A stretch of DNA of 64,000 bases from Croceivirga sp. Its GTDB lineage: Bacteria; Bacteroidota; Bacteroidia; Flavobacteriales; Flavobacteriaceae. The stretch is from positions 62,001 through 126,000 of the forward strand of contig JANQSA010000085.1 in NCBI GenBank assembly GCA_028284285.1, given 5' to 3'. Each line of letters starts with the position of its first letter. The first letter of the stretch is position 1. A program made the position numbers and the translations under genes. Below the pieces are notes generated by a model that had not been told where the DNA came from, made no database searches, and saw only the letters and a program-made list of their open reading frames with translations. Positions 36,507 to 44,897 of this stretch are shown one piece after another.

Positions 36507-37874
36507 ATGAATCACAATCAGATGGAGAAAAACATAGAACGCTTGGTTGAGGGGGATAGTAACCAATCCGAGGCAAGGAAAAACTGGTGGGCCTCAGAAA
36601 TTGATGATACTACCCGAGAGATTTTGGATAAGGATGCTCATAGTTTTATCCATCAGGCACTTTCCACCCCCTGTCTGGACGTGTTAAAACATTGTGAAGG
36701 GCCTTATATTCAAAATCTAAAGGGCAAAAAATATTTTGACTTTCATGGTAACAATGTACATCAAATAGGGTTTTCCCATCCCAAATTAGTGAGTTCCCTG
36801 GTGGGTCAGCTCCAAGAGCTGACGTTTTCTACACGTAGGTATACCAATGAAATAGTAGTACGTTTTGCCGAAAAATTGTTGGCTACGCTGCCCAATTCAC
36901 TCAACAAGTTGTTATTGACCCCAAACGGCAGTTCGGCTATAGGCATTGCACTGAAATTGGCCAGAGCGGTTACCCACAAACATAAAGTAATATCCTTTTG
37001 GGATTCGTTTCATGGGGCTTCCCTGGACGTGGCCAGTGTAGGTGGCGAAGCCATTTTTCTGGACCATATGGGGCCGGTGGCTACCTGGGCAGAGCGCATA
37101 CCACCGCCAATAAGCTACCGCGGTATTTTTGAGGATGATGGGGATAAAGCACTGCAATACCTGGAATATTTACTGACCAAAGACAACCAAATTGGCGCCT
37201 TTTTGGCCGAAACCATTAGAAATACAGATGTACAGATACCTTCGAAAACTTTTTGGCAAGAAGCCCGAAAATTATGTGATAAACATGGGATACTTTTGAT
37301 CCTGGATGAGATCCCTATTGCTTTTGGAAGAACGGGTACCATGTATGCTTTTGAACACTATGGTATAGAACCGGATATTTTGTGCCTGGGCAAAGGTCTC
37401 GGAGGGGGCATCATTCCGCAAGCCGCAGTAGTTGCGCGTTCAGAGTATGATCAATTCCAACACATATCATTAGGTCATTATACTCATGAAAAAAGCCCGT
37501 TAGGCGCAATGGCCGGTCTTACGGTCTTAGAAATTATTGAAGAAGAAAAACTTCTGAAGAAAGTAGCAAGGGATGAGGTTTTCATGCGAAATACGTTGCA
37601 TCGCTTTCAAAAGAAATTTAAACTTATCGGCGATGTCCGTGGTATAGGCCTGCTGTGGGGCCTGGAACTGGTGACCGATAGGAAAACAAAGAAAAAGGCA
37701 GTGCAGGAGGCAGAAGAAATAATGTACGATTGCCTGGCAAACGGGCTGAGCTTCAAGGTTTCCAAAGGAAACGTACTACAATTATCGCCTGCCTTAACCA
37801 TCTCAAGAAAAGAATTGGAAACAGCCCTTTCCATACTGAATGAATCCTTTTTAAAAATTAGCGCCATCGTTTAA
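36507..37874 (+). CDS. PLP-dependent class III aminotransferase-fold enzyme, PbfA-like
   Basis: A 455-aa fold-type I PLP enzyme. The PLP-binding features are TPNGSSAIGIALKLAR, ILDEIPIAFGRTG (cofactor Asp) and LCLGKGLGGG (Schiff-base Lys). The NWWASEIDD start and the phosphonate neighbours fit PbfA, (R)-1-hydroxy-2-aminoethylphosphonate ammonia-lyase, which makes phosphonoacetaldehyde. A true aminotransferase such as an aminoethylphosphonate transaminase remains possible. Start is ambiguous: ATG 36477 lies inside a perfect hairpin, and ATG 36522 is also possible; I chose 36507. Confidence 0.75.
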   Translation: MNHNQMEKNIERLVEGDSNQSEARKNWWASEIDDTTREILDKDAHSFIHQALSTPCLDVLKHCEGPYIQNLKGKKYFDFHGNNVHQIGFSHPKLVSSLVGQLQELTFSTRRYTNEIVVRFAEKLLATLPNSLNKLLLTPNGSSAIGIALKLARAVTHKHKVISFWDSFHGASLDVASVGGEAIFLDHMGPVATWAERIPPPISYRGIFEDDGDKALQYLEYLLTKDNQIGAFLAETIRNTDVQIPSKTFWQEARKLCDKHGILLILDEIPIAFGRTGTMYAFEHYGIEPDILCLGKGLGGGIIPQAAVVARSEYDQFQHISLGHYTHEKSPLGAMAGLTVLEIIEEEKLLKKVARDEVFMRNTLHRFQKKFKLIGDVRGIGLLWGLELVTDRKTKKKAVQEAEEIMYDCLANGLSFKVSKGNVLQLSPALTISRKELETALSILNESFLKISAIV

Positions 37875-38206
37875 TAAAAACCCAATATTTGTCCTGATGC
37901 TTTTTTCGCCGACGTTTAAAGCTCAAAAAGGAGCAATTACCCCCTACCCCTGTATGTAAAGGATAATGAAACCGATCCATTTCATTTTTCAATGATCAAA
38001 AGACACTTTAATTCCGGTTAATACAACTTTGTTTAGGGAGATTGCCGAAACAGAGCTACTTTTTGGTACAATTAAAGAAAATAGGTGAAGTCTCGTAAAC
38101 AGTTGGTTTTATTAAACTAACTGAGTTTAACATAGCTTACAAGGAAGCCAGAAATTCATAAAAACCCTATCTCAAATAAACCTTATTGTCTTGCAGCCAA
38201 TAGTTC
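37875..38206. other. Convergent intergenic gap
   Basis: This 332-bp gap separates the PLP-enzyme gene (plus) from the PepSY gene (minus). The only structure seen is a hairpin at 38100-38123. No coding remnant was recognised in any frame. Confidence 0.5.
38100..38123. terminator. Hairpin between convergent genes
   Basis: CAGTTGGTTT (38100-38109) pairs with AAACTAACTG (38114-38123) with one G-T wobble and a TATT loop. Its place between two convergent genes suggests a shared terminator, but there is no clear T-run. Confidence 0.4.
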
Positions 38207-39340
38207 TTATGCTGTTGTATATCTTGGCTTGTTTCTCCTGCCCCACCAAATCTTAAAACCAGTATAGGTCAAAAAAGCGGGCATCAACCCGGCAATAAAC
38301 CATAAGACTCTTGTGAACAGACCTCCAAATTCTCCAAAATGAATGGGTAAATGCCAGTTAGCCATTAGCGAGGCACCTCTTGGCATGTTTTGCGGATTGT
38401 ATTCACCGATAATATTCGCACTTACCGGATCAGCTTGTAAAAAAATACGGGGTGCCGCACCAGCGTGCAGGTCAATACGTTTTTGGTAAGCAAAGGAAAG
38501 GGTTCCATCCAACTCTTCAGTCATCCATAGATTCCTTTTGTAATGGTCGGGATAGTATTTTTCCATCTCCAAAAGTGCCTTTTGAATCGAGATGTAGTTC
38601 TTCGTAGAATTATAAGGCCCTGTCTTGAGTTCAAAGACCGATGTTGGTGCTGACTCCGATAAAGTGACCTTATCTACCAACCACTGCATTTCATCATCAA
38701 AATAAAAAGCCGCCCCGGTAAACCCCAATAGAAAAAGTGGGATAAAAAAATAAAAACCATTGATGTTGTGCAGGTCATAGTTTAATCGCTTGGCCTTAGC
38801 ATTCCATTTTATGGTAAAACTGCTTTTTCTCCTTCCCTTATTGGAAGGCCACCAAAGGTAAAGCCCGGTTGAAAGCATTACAAAGGCAAAGAGCAGTGAG
38901 GCAATCCCTGTAATTATCCGACCTGTTTCACCCATAGTTAGTGTGGTGTGCAAATCAAGGATAAAGGTAAAAACATCGTTTCCCAGACCTGATTTGCCTG
39001 AAGAAAGTTTTCCCGTAGACTGGTCAAAAAAATACCACTGGTCATCATCAAAAAATTTGAACACGTAGCTGTCCCTTCCGCGTTTCGGCCATTGGACACT
39101 CTCGATTTTCCGTTGGGAGATTTGCTCGACAAAGCTGACCATAACAATGTCGTTCTCAAAGAGGCTTTCCTGTTTTCTCGTTCGGTAAAGGTTGCTTTCC
39201 AAATATGCCACAATCTCAGGCTCAAAAACATACAGAGAACCCGTGATGCCCACAACAGAAAGTACCAAGCCCGCTGCCAACCCGGCGTATAGATGGATAT
39301 GCCTGAGAATCTTTTTTATATGTCTTTTCTTCTTCGGCAA
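38207..39340 (-). CDS. PepSY-associated transmembrane protein
   Basis: A 377-aa inner-membrane protein of the PepSY_TM family. A first helix follows IKKILRHIHLYAGLAAG (about 8-40), then a periplasmic PepSY part, then helices near 160, 195 and 345. Members act with siderophore receptors, probably in reductive release or passage of ferric iron at the inner membrane. It begins 20 bp after the siderophore receptor gene and is surely cotranscribed with it. Confidence 0.9.
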   Translation of the reverse strand: MPKKKRHIKKILRHIHLYAGLAAGLVLSVVGITGSLYVFEPEIVAYLESNLYRTRKQESLFENDIVMVSFVEQISQRKIESVQWPKRGRDSYVFKFFDDDQWYFFDQSTGKLSSGKSGLGNDVFTFILDLHTTLTMGETGRIITGIASLLFAFVMLSTGLYLWWPSNKGRRKSSFTIKWNAKAKRLNYDLHNINGFYFFIPLFLLGFTGAAFYFDDEMQWLVDKVTLSESAPTSVFELKTGPYNSTKNYISIQKALLEMEKYYPDHYKRNLWMTEELDGTLSFAYQKRIDLHAGAAPRIFLQADPVSANIIGEYNPQNMPRGASLMANWHLPIHFGEFGGLFTRVLWFIAGLMPAFLTYTGFKIWWGRRNKPRYTTA

Positions 39341-39360
39341 ACGTAGACTGATAACGGGTT

Positions 39361-41715
39361 TTAAAATTCCGCGGCCAAAGATACTACTGCCGTGGTAGGT
39401 GCACCAAACAAGAACTGACCAAATGCTAGTCCTTCTAGAAATTGTTCGTTTGTGACATTGCGAACGTTGACACGAGCGGTCATTTTAGTACTTCCCCAAT
39501 TGAATCCATAACGGGTGCCCAGGTCCAGGCGAACATACCCATCCACATTAAAGGTTTCCTGATTGTCCGCAAAACGATCTCCGGTATAGAAAAGCCCAGC
39601 GTTGACATCAAGCCCTTTTACTGGTAATTTATAATCAACAAACGTGTTCAATTGAAGTTCCGGAACACTTTGGGGTCTGTTACCATCTAAATCAGGTTCA
39701 GAGGGGTTATCAATCTCGGCATTCAGATATAGTCCTCCAAAAATTATTCTTGCCCTATCGGTAAGTTGTCCGGCAAGGCTCAATTCAACCCCTCGATGTC
39801 TTTGGCTGCCCCCGTAACGGAAAATGTTGTTGCCATCAATAAATGCTAAGGGCTGGTCAATATCAAAATAGGCACCCGTCAACAACGCGGATTTGAATAT
39901 ATTGGCCTTAAAACCTAATTCAAACTGTTCCGTTTCCGCTGGGTCAAGGAACAAATCGCCGCCCGTATTAAAGTTTGCCGCTTCCACAGGGATTTGTTCC
40001 CCCGTGGTTATTCCAGTGGAATAGCTACCGTACAGGTTTAGGTTGTCAACGGGCGTGTATATAATGCCAAAGTTCGGTGTCCACTGGTCATCTTTATAGG
40101 ACGTTTGCAAGGTTCCTTCCTCATTGAAAACATCCTCATTTTCCTGTTCTGTCCACCGAACGCCCGCAAGCACTTCAAGATTGTCAAACACTTTTATGAA
40201 ATCCGTTACATAAAATGCGCGTTGTGTGAAGAAAAGTGCATCCAAGGTCTGGCCCGAAAGGACCACGGGTCTGTCTAGGGCCACAGGATTGAAAATGTTG
40301 GAAGTTCCGGCATTGCTTTCACCGCCTTCGTCGAGTGAGAAACGCAATGGATTTCTGCTGTGGGCTACACCAATTGCAATGTCATGCTTGATCCCAAAAG
40401 TATTGAAGGTACCATTTGCGAATATGTCTAAAGAAAGGGGATCACGTACTTGAGAAGGGTCGAAGAATATATTTGTTTCAAAGTCCCCATTGGCTTGTAA
40501 AGAGCCATTTACAATATTTGCTCCTTGCTGGTCGCGTATCAATTGCATTTTTTGCACGCGTCCAAAGATGCTCCAAGTGTCCGAAATAGTGTATTCCGCC
40601 CCCAGGGAACCGACAAAGGTTCGGGTGGGATACGTTCCCCACTCCTGCCCAATGAACGTCTTAGGGTCAAAATCTTCCAACAATTGTTTTTGCTGGGCTA
40701 TGGTCAAGGTAGGGTCAAAGGAATTCAACCGGATGGTTGCCTGTTGCTCAAGATTTCTAAACTGGTACTCTCCTTCAATGTCAATTCGGAGGTTTTTTAT
40801 GGGTTTCCACTCGAAAAATGCACTTAGAAACTGCCTTGGTCCCGCTACATCATCCACAAAAGTGGCCTCCTCAGCGACAAGCGCATTGATACGGTAACCG
40901 AACTTTTCATTGACCATTCCCCCAAAATCACCGTGCACTCCTATTGAGCCATTGCTATCACCAAAAGTCTGGACAAACGCATAGGGATTCTGAGTTGGCC
41001 TTTTCAACACATAATTCACGATCCCGCCGGGAGGGGTGAACCCATATCTGATTGCCGCAGGACCCTTAATGATTTCAACGGCAGCCTTATTTTCAAAAGG
41101 GCTTTGGACCTGGTTTTGGAATATGAGATTCTCACGGCGGTAACTACTGGAGTTGTTCAAGTTGTAACCACGAATGTTGACTGTTTCATTAAAACCGGGG
41201 GGATTGCTGACAATAACCGAAGGGTCGTTACGTACCAGATCACCCAAAGAGCGTACCTGTTGGTCCAAAAGGACTTCCTGGGTAATAACAGAAACGGATT
41301 GGGGCACATCGACAATATCTCGCGTACCAAAGGTAACCCCTGTTTGCTCAGAGGCCACATAGCCCGTTTCCCGTTTCCCGGTAAGCACAACTTCGGAAAG
41401 ACTTTCTGACAATTGTACTAGTTGAAAGTTGACTTCAAGGTCCCTTCCTATTGAAACGGAAACAACACTTTGCATACGCCCATAACCTACAAAGGAGACC
41501 ACTACTGTTTGCTGACCGGGAGGGATATTACCAATTTGGTAATATCCGGAAGCGTCTGTGGCACCCCCTAACGTACTTCCTTTTATGGATATATTAGCGG
41601 ATTGAATAGGCGTTCCTGAGGTATCGGTTACCCTCCCGCTGATACTACCTGTTTGAGAAAATGAAATCGAAGTAAAGAATAAGAATGTAACAGTGTAAAG
41701 TAATGTGGTTTTCAT
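39361..41715 (-). CDS. TonB-dependent siderophore receptor
   Basis: A 784-aa outer-membrane receptor: signal peptide (about 1-20), carboxypeptidase-regulatory-like domain (about 22-105), plug domain (about 120-240, VPQSVSVITQEVLLDQQVRS and a PPGGIVNYVLKRP signature of siderophore receptors) and the beta-barrel ending in Phe. The plug motif places it with FhuA/FpvA-type ferric-siderophore receptors rather than SusC. A Fur-like palindrome overlaps its promoter. It is followed by the PepSY gene 20 bp downstream. Confidence 0.93.
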   Translation of the reverse strand: MKTTLLYTVTFLFFTSISFSQTGSISGRVTDTSGTPIQSANISIKGSTLGGATDASGYYQIGNIPPGQQTVVVSFVGYGRMQSVVSVSIGRDLEVNFQLVQLSESLSEVVLTGKRETGYVASEQTGVTFGTRDIVDVPQSVSVITQEVLLDQQVRSLGDLVRNDPSVIVSNPPGFNETVNIRGYNLNNSSSYRRENLIFQNQVQSPFENKAAVEIIKGPAAIRYGFTPPGGIVNYVLKRPTQNPYAFVQTFGDSNGSIGVHGDFGGMVNEKFGYRINALVAEEATFVDDVAGPRQFLSAFFEWKPIKNLRIDIEGEYQFRNLEQQATIRLNSFDPTLTIAQQKQLLEDFDPKTFIGQEWGTYPTRTFVGSLGAEYTISDTWSIFGRVQKMQLIRDQQGANIVNGSLQANGDFETNIFFDPSQVRDPLSLDIFANGTFNTFGIKHDIAIGVAHSRNPLRFSLDEGGESNAGTSNIFNPVALDRPVVLSGQTLDALFFTQRAFYVTDFIKVFDNLEVLAGVRWTEQENEDVFNEEGTLQTSYKDDQWTPNFGIIYTPVDNLNLYGSYSTGITTGEQIPVEAANFNTGGDLFLDPAETEQFELGFKANIFKSALLTGAYFDIDQPLAFIDGNNIFRYGGSQRHRGVELSLAGQLTDRARIIFGGLYLNAEIDNPSEPDLDGNRPQSVPELQLNTFVDYKLPVKGLDVNAGLFYTGDRFADNQETFNVDGYVRLDLGTRYGFNWGSTKMTARVNVRNVTNEQFLEGLAFGQFLFGAPTTAVVSLAAEF

Positions 41716-42016
41716 AGACCTGTTTGATTGGAGGAATCAAATGTAAGAGTAATTTTTATTTAGACCTAATATAAATAATATAGATTGCCTAAAACTTTAC
41801 ACCTCATCGGTATTTTAAATCGACCATTTTTCAGGGCATTTTTTCATCATCGCTTCTCGTTTTACGGGTAAGTCCCATTCTTGGCCACCAATCCTAATTA
41901 AAAACGTATACGGCGATCATCATACAGTACACCTTCATTTAACGGAACTCCCAATATGAAGCACTAGACGGAAGAGAAACCTATTCCCAAAAAGCGATGG
42001 TTTTGTGGTGTGCTTC
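41716..42016. promoter_or_regulatory. Promoter region of the siderophore operon with Fur-like site
   Basis: On the minus strand TACATTTG (41745-41738) matches the -7 consensus TAnnTTTG, 23 bp before the receptor ATG. TTATTTA (41756-41762) and TAAATAA (41772-41778) form a 7-bp inverted repeat around 9 nt, centred where the -33 element would lie. An iron-uptake operon with an AT-rich palindrome over its promoter suggests Fur repression. The rest of the gap, up to the HAD gene stop, shows nothing clear. Confidence 0.6.
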
Positions 42017-42820
42017 TTAAATTGCCAGGTAATGCTTTATAAAATGAGCCACCCCACTTTCGGTGTTCCGTAAGGCTATCCTGTCCGCAATGGCCTTAAC
42101 GGGGCTTACAGCATTACCTACGGCCACCCCACAACCGACACCCCTCAGCATTTCAATATCATTATAGTTATCTCCAAAGGCGATGACTTCTTTTAGTGTT
42201 TCCCCCTTTTCCAGGAGCAATTCAATTCCCTGCAATTTTGAGGTTCCTTTGGGGGCAATCTCAATTAGCCTGTCATTTGAGCGATACCATATTAAACCGG
42301 TATCAAATTTCTTTTGAAGTGTCTGTGAAAAGGAGTCCGGTACGTTCTCTTTTGCCATGAGCATTATTTTATGGGCGCCAATACCTCTTATCTTCCAGTC
42401 CTCGATGGTTTTTAGGCTACTTCTAAAAACAGGGGAAGTTCTCGTACAGTTTATCTCATTTTCAATACTATCGGTATGCTCCGACGTATACCATTCGTTA
42501 GTATTGAACAGTCCAAGTTGTATGCTGTTTTCTTCCGCGAGTTGATGTATGGATTCAATAAGTTGTATAGGGATTTCCGCAGAATATATTTGGGTAGCCC
42601 CATCCATTACCAGGGCCCCGTTGTAACAAATGATAGGCATGTGAGCGATTCCCAACCGTTCTTGCAGATAGGTAATTGCCTTTGGCATACGGGCTGATAC
42701 CAGGATCACCTTCAATCTATCCTTTATCTTCGAAATTTCAGAAACCGTAAAGTTGGAAACATCACTTTTTGTGGAAAGCAATGTACCATCCAGATCAGTA
42801 CAAAGTAATTTGTATTTCAT
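42017..42820 (-). CDS. Cof-type HAD-IIB phosphatase
   Basis: A 267-aa member of the HAD subfamily IIB (Cof/SupH). Motif I is CTDLDGTLL (nucleophile and acid Asp), motif II is VSARMP, and motif IV is AFGDNYNDIEML, with a Lys near APKGTSKLQG. Family members dephosphorylate sugar phosphates or flavin intermediates. A GTG start at 42835 would add five residues; ATG 42820 suits the family. It lies between the iron operon and the fructan locus and could belong to neither. Confidence 0.88.
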   Translation of the reverse strand: MKYKLLCTDLDGTLLSTKSDVSNFTVSEISKIKDRLKVILVSARMPKAITYLQERLGIAHMPIICYNGALVMDGATQIYSAEIPIQLIESIHQLAEENSIQLGLFNTNEWYTSEHTDSIENEINCTRTSPVFRSSLKTIEDWKIRGIGAHKIMLMAKENVPDSFSQTLQKKFDTGLIWYRSNDRLIEIAPKGTSKLQGIELLLEKGETLKEVIAFGDNYNDIEMLRGVGCGVAVGNAVSPVKAIADRIALRNTESGVAHFIKHYLAI

Positions 42821-43144
42821 GCTAGGTTGGACCACTTTTAACCGTTATATTTTTATCGAAGCACGTGTAGATACAGATCTCCTGCCTGGTCAAACAGGGG
42901 ACCTTTAGGGTCTTTCTAATGCAACCGACCACTACCCTCAATGCAAAACATAAATACCAAAAAGGTCCGCAAGCCCACCTTAAGGGCTATTTCAATTTTG
43001 AGTGCATCCCTTTTATATTCCTTTATATCCGTTCAATACCTAAAGTAAAAGCACGGGTAACTACTCCCGTGCTTTTGAAATCAACTTAAACTAACTCAAC
43101 TTAAAAAGTTTTATGGCCTAAGCCATTATGAATTGGCATTACCA
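42821..43144. other. Gap between susD of the fructan locus and the HAD gene
   Basis: A 324-bp gap. Its clear feature is the strong hairpin at 43047-43076, listed separately. No TAnnTTTG element on the minus strand was found for the HAD gene, and no coding remnant was seen. Confidence 0.5.
43047..43076 (-). terminator. Intrinsic terminator after the fructan susD
   Basis: AAAAGCACGGG (43047-43057) pairs perfectly with CCCGTGCTTTT (43066-43076) over 11 bp with an 8-nt loop. On the minus strand the stem ends in TTTT, and it lies about 70 bp after the susD stop. It closes the operon running from the MFS gene through susD. Confidence 0.85.
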
Positions 43145-44887
43145 TCAGTAGCCCGGATTTTGAACATAAAGCCCGCCGGTAAAATCGATCTCTCTTTGTG
43201 GAATAGGGTAATATTCATCCCGCCCCATGGTAAATTGTGCATTGGCTAAAAAATCCCTTTTGGTTCTCTCCTCCGCCAAATAGGCGTTTAGTGTTTCCGC
43301 TGCAATTCCCCAGCGCACCAGATCAAACCAACGGTGGCCTTCCATGGCAAATTCCAACCTTCTTTCAAACATTAGCGCATTCATGGCGAATTCCTTTGTA
43401 GGGAAGGCAGCATAGGTTCCAATATTGTAAATATCGGTTGCCCCTGCCTCCAGCGGTCTTTGGGTGCTTTGCGCTGCCCTTTCCCTGATCTGGTTTATCA
43501 AAGGCAAAGCTTCGTTCCATCTGTCCAGTTGGATAAGTGCCTCAGCCTTGAATAGCAGTACATCAGCATATCGGATAAAATCAACATTTTTAGAAGTCCC
43601 CACAAAAGGTCCCTCTTTGAGGTAGCAGGAACAATCCGGGGCCTGCTGTTCTTTCATATTACCAAAATATCCATAAACCCCCGGATCCCTTGCCCAGCTA
43701 AAATTATAGATCATGTCGCCAGGTTGGCTCACCATAGTTCTATATTTATAGGGTCTTCCGGGAATTCCAATGGTATGGTCAATTCTCGGATCAACGGTCA
43801 AGCCGGCATCGGGAGGCGTTTCCCCGTTAGCATCCACAACGGTAAAAATATCGGTATCGTTAAAGGTGTCCAACAGGGGTAAACCTAAGGCATCTGTTTT
43901 GAAGGCGTTGACCATATTCTGACTGGCCAAATGGAATCCGCAGCAACCGTATAAGGGAGAGCCATGGGGGGAATTCAATCCGGTTACAAAGCTCACACGC
44001 CCCACCACAGTTCCATCATTTATGGAAAACTGTGCCGCCCAAATAGATTCGGGGCCATTGTCAAAACCATCCAGGAAGTTATTGGCAAAATCGGGCTCCA
44101 GACTACCGGTTACCTCATCGGCAAATGTAATGACCTCTTCCAAACGGGAGGTGTTAATCCCTGTGACCTGATGGGTCTCGTTTTGCTCATAGGCCTGGTA
44201 TAACCGTAGCTTGGCCATATAGGCAGCAGCAGCATTACGGTTGGCCCGGCCCACTTGCCCCTGTGATTGTGGAAGATTATTGTAGGCAAACAAAAAGTCG
44301 TCGGCTATGGTATTCCACAATTCATCATTGGATAAATCATTGGAGGTAGCCTCAATATCTTCCTGAGTCAGATCTTCGGTAATATAGGGTATGCTTTTGA
44401 ACAAAAGCTTTAACATAAAGTGGGAATGTGCCCTCAAAAATCGAAGTTCGGCCTGACGTACGGTCTTTTCTGCAAATTCTGCCTCAGGAATATCATTGAT
44501 CACCCGCAGAGCAAAATTCGCCCTGGATATGGCCTGGTAATAGCTTGTCCAGGTGCGTGGGGTCATCCAATCCGGTGCGTAATCCGGTCGTGTTAGATTA
44601 TATTGCTCGTAAGCATCCACCACGTCCACATCGCTACGTCCACCGCCTCCCTTATAAGCATCATCGGAACGAACGCTGCCATAGGCCCATTGGTGCGTTA
44701 ACGGGCCCACCATTTCCTCATTGGCGATACCGGCATAGGCTGCAACCACCAACGCGTCTGCATTTTCGGCTGTCGCTACATTTTCGCTTGACAAAACCCC
44801 TTCGGGCTCATATTCCAAAAAATCTTCGGAACATGCCATAAAAAGCAATGCAGTCAAAATTCCTATTATAATTGTCTTATGGTTCAT
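43145..44887 (-). CDS. SusD/RagB-family lipoprotein of the fructan locus
   Basis: A 580-aa SusD-like protein with a lipoprotein signal (LLFMACSEDFLEYEPEG). The helical core carries KTVRQAELRFLRAHSHFMLK near residue 143, and the C-terminal region has the standard MFERRLEFAMEGHRWFDLVRWG and the ending LYVQNPGY. It is the surface binding partner of the SusC encoded 10 bp upstream. Position behind a GH32 enzyme and a fructose-type hybrid regulator suggests fructan binding. Confidence 0.94.
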   Translation of the reverse strand: MNHKTIIIGILTALLFMACSEDFLEYEPEGVLSSENVATAENADALVVAAYAGIANEEMVGPLTHQWAYGSVRSDDAYKGGGGRSDVDVVDAYEQYNLTRPDYAPDWMTPRTWTSYYQAISRANFALRVINDIPEAEFAEKTVRQAELRFLRAHSHFMLKLLFKSIPYITEDLTQEDIEATSNDLSNDELWNTIADDFLFAYNNLPQSQGQVGRANRNAAAAYMAKLRLYQAYEQNETHQVTGINTSRLEEVITFADEVTGSLEPDFANNFLDGFDNGPESIWAAQFSINDGTVVGRVSFVTGLNSPHGSPLYGCCGFHLASQNMVNAFKTDALGLPLLDTFNDTDIFTVVDANGETPPDAGLTVDPRIDHTIGIPGRPYKYRTMVSQPGDMIYNFSWARDPGVYGYFGNMKEQQAPDCSCYLKEGPFVGTSKNVDFIRYADVLLFKAEALIQLDRWNEALPLINQIRERAAQSTQRPLEAGATDIYNIGTYAAFPTKEFAMNALMFERRLEFAMEGHRWFDLVRWGIAAETLNAYLAEERTKRDFLANAQFTMGRDEYYPIPQREIDFTGGLYVQNPGY

Positions 44888-44897
44888 AGTTGTGAGT

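Noticed and set aside
41877-41960. Coding remnant on the minus strand upstream of the siderophore receptor gene
   Set aside because: A stretch of about 25 protein-like codons is open, but it is short, stop-bounded and unlike any family I know.
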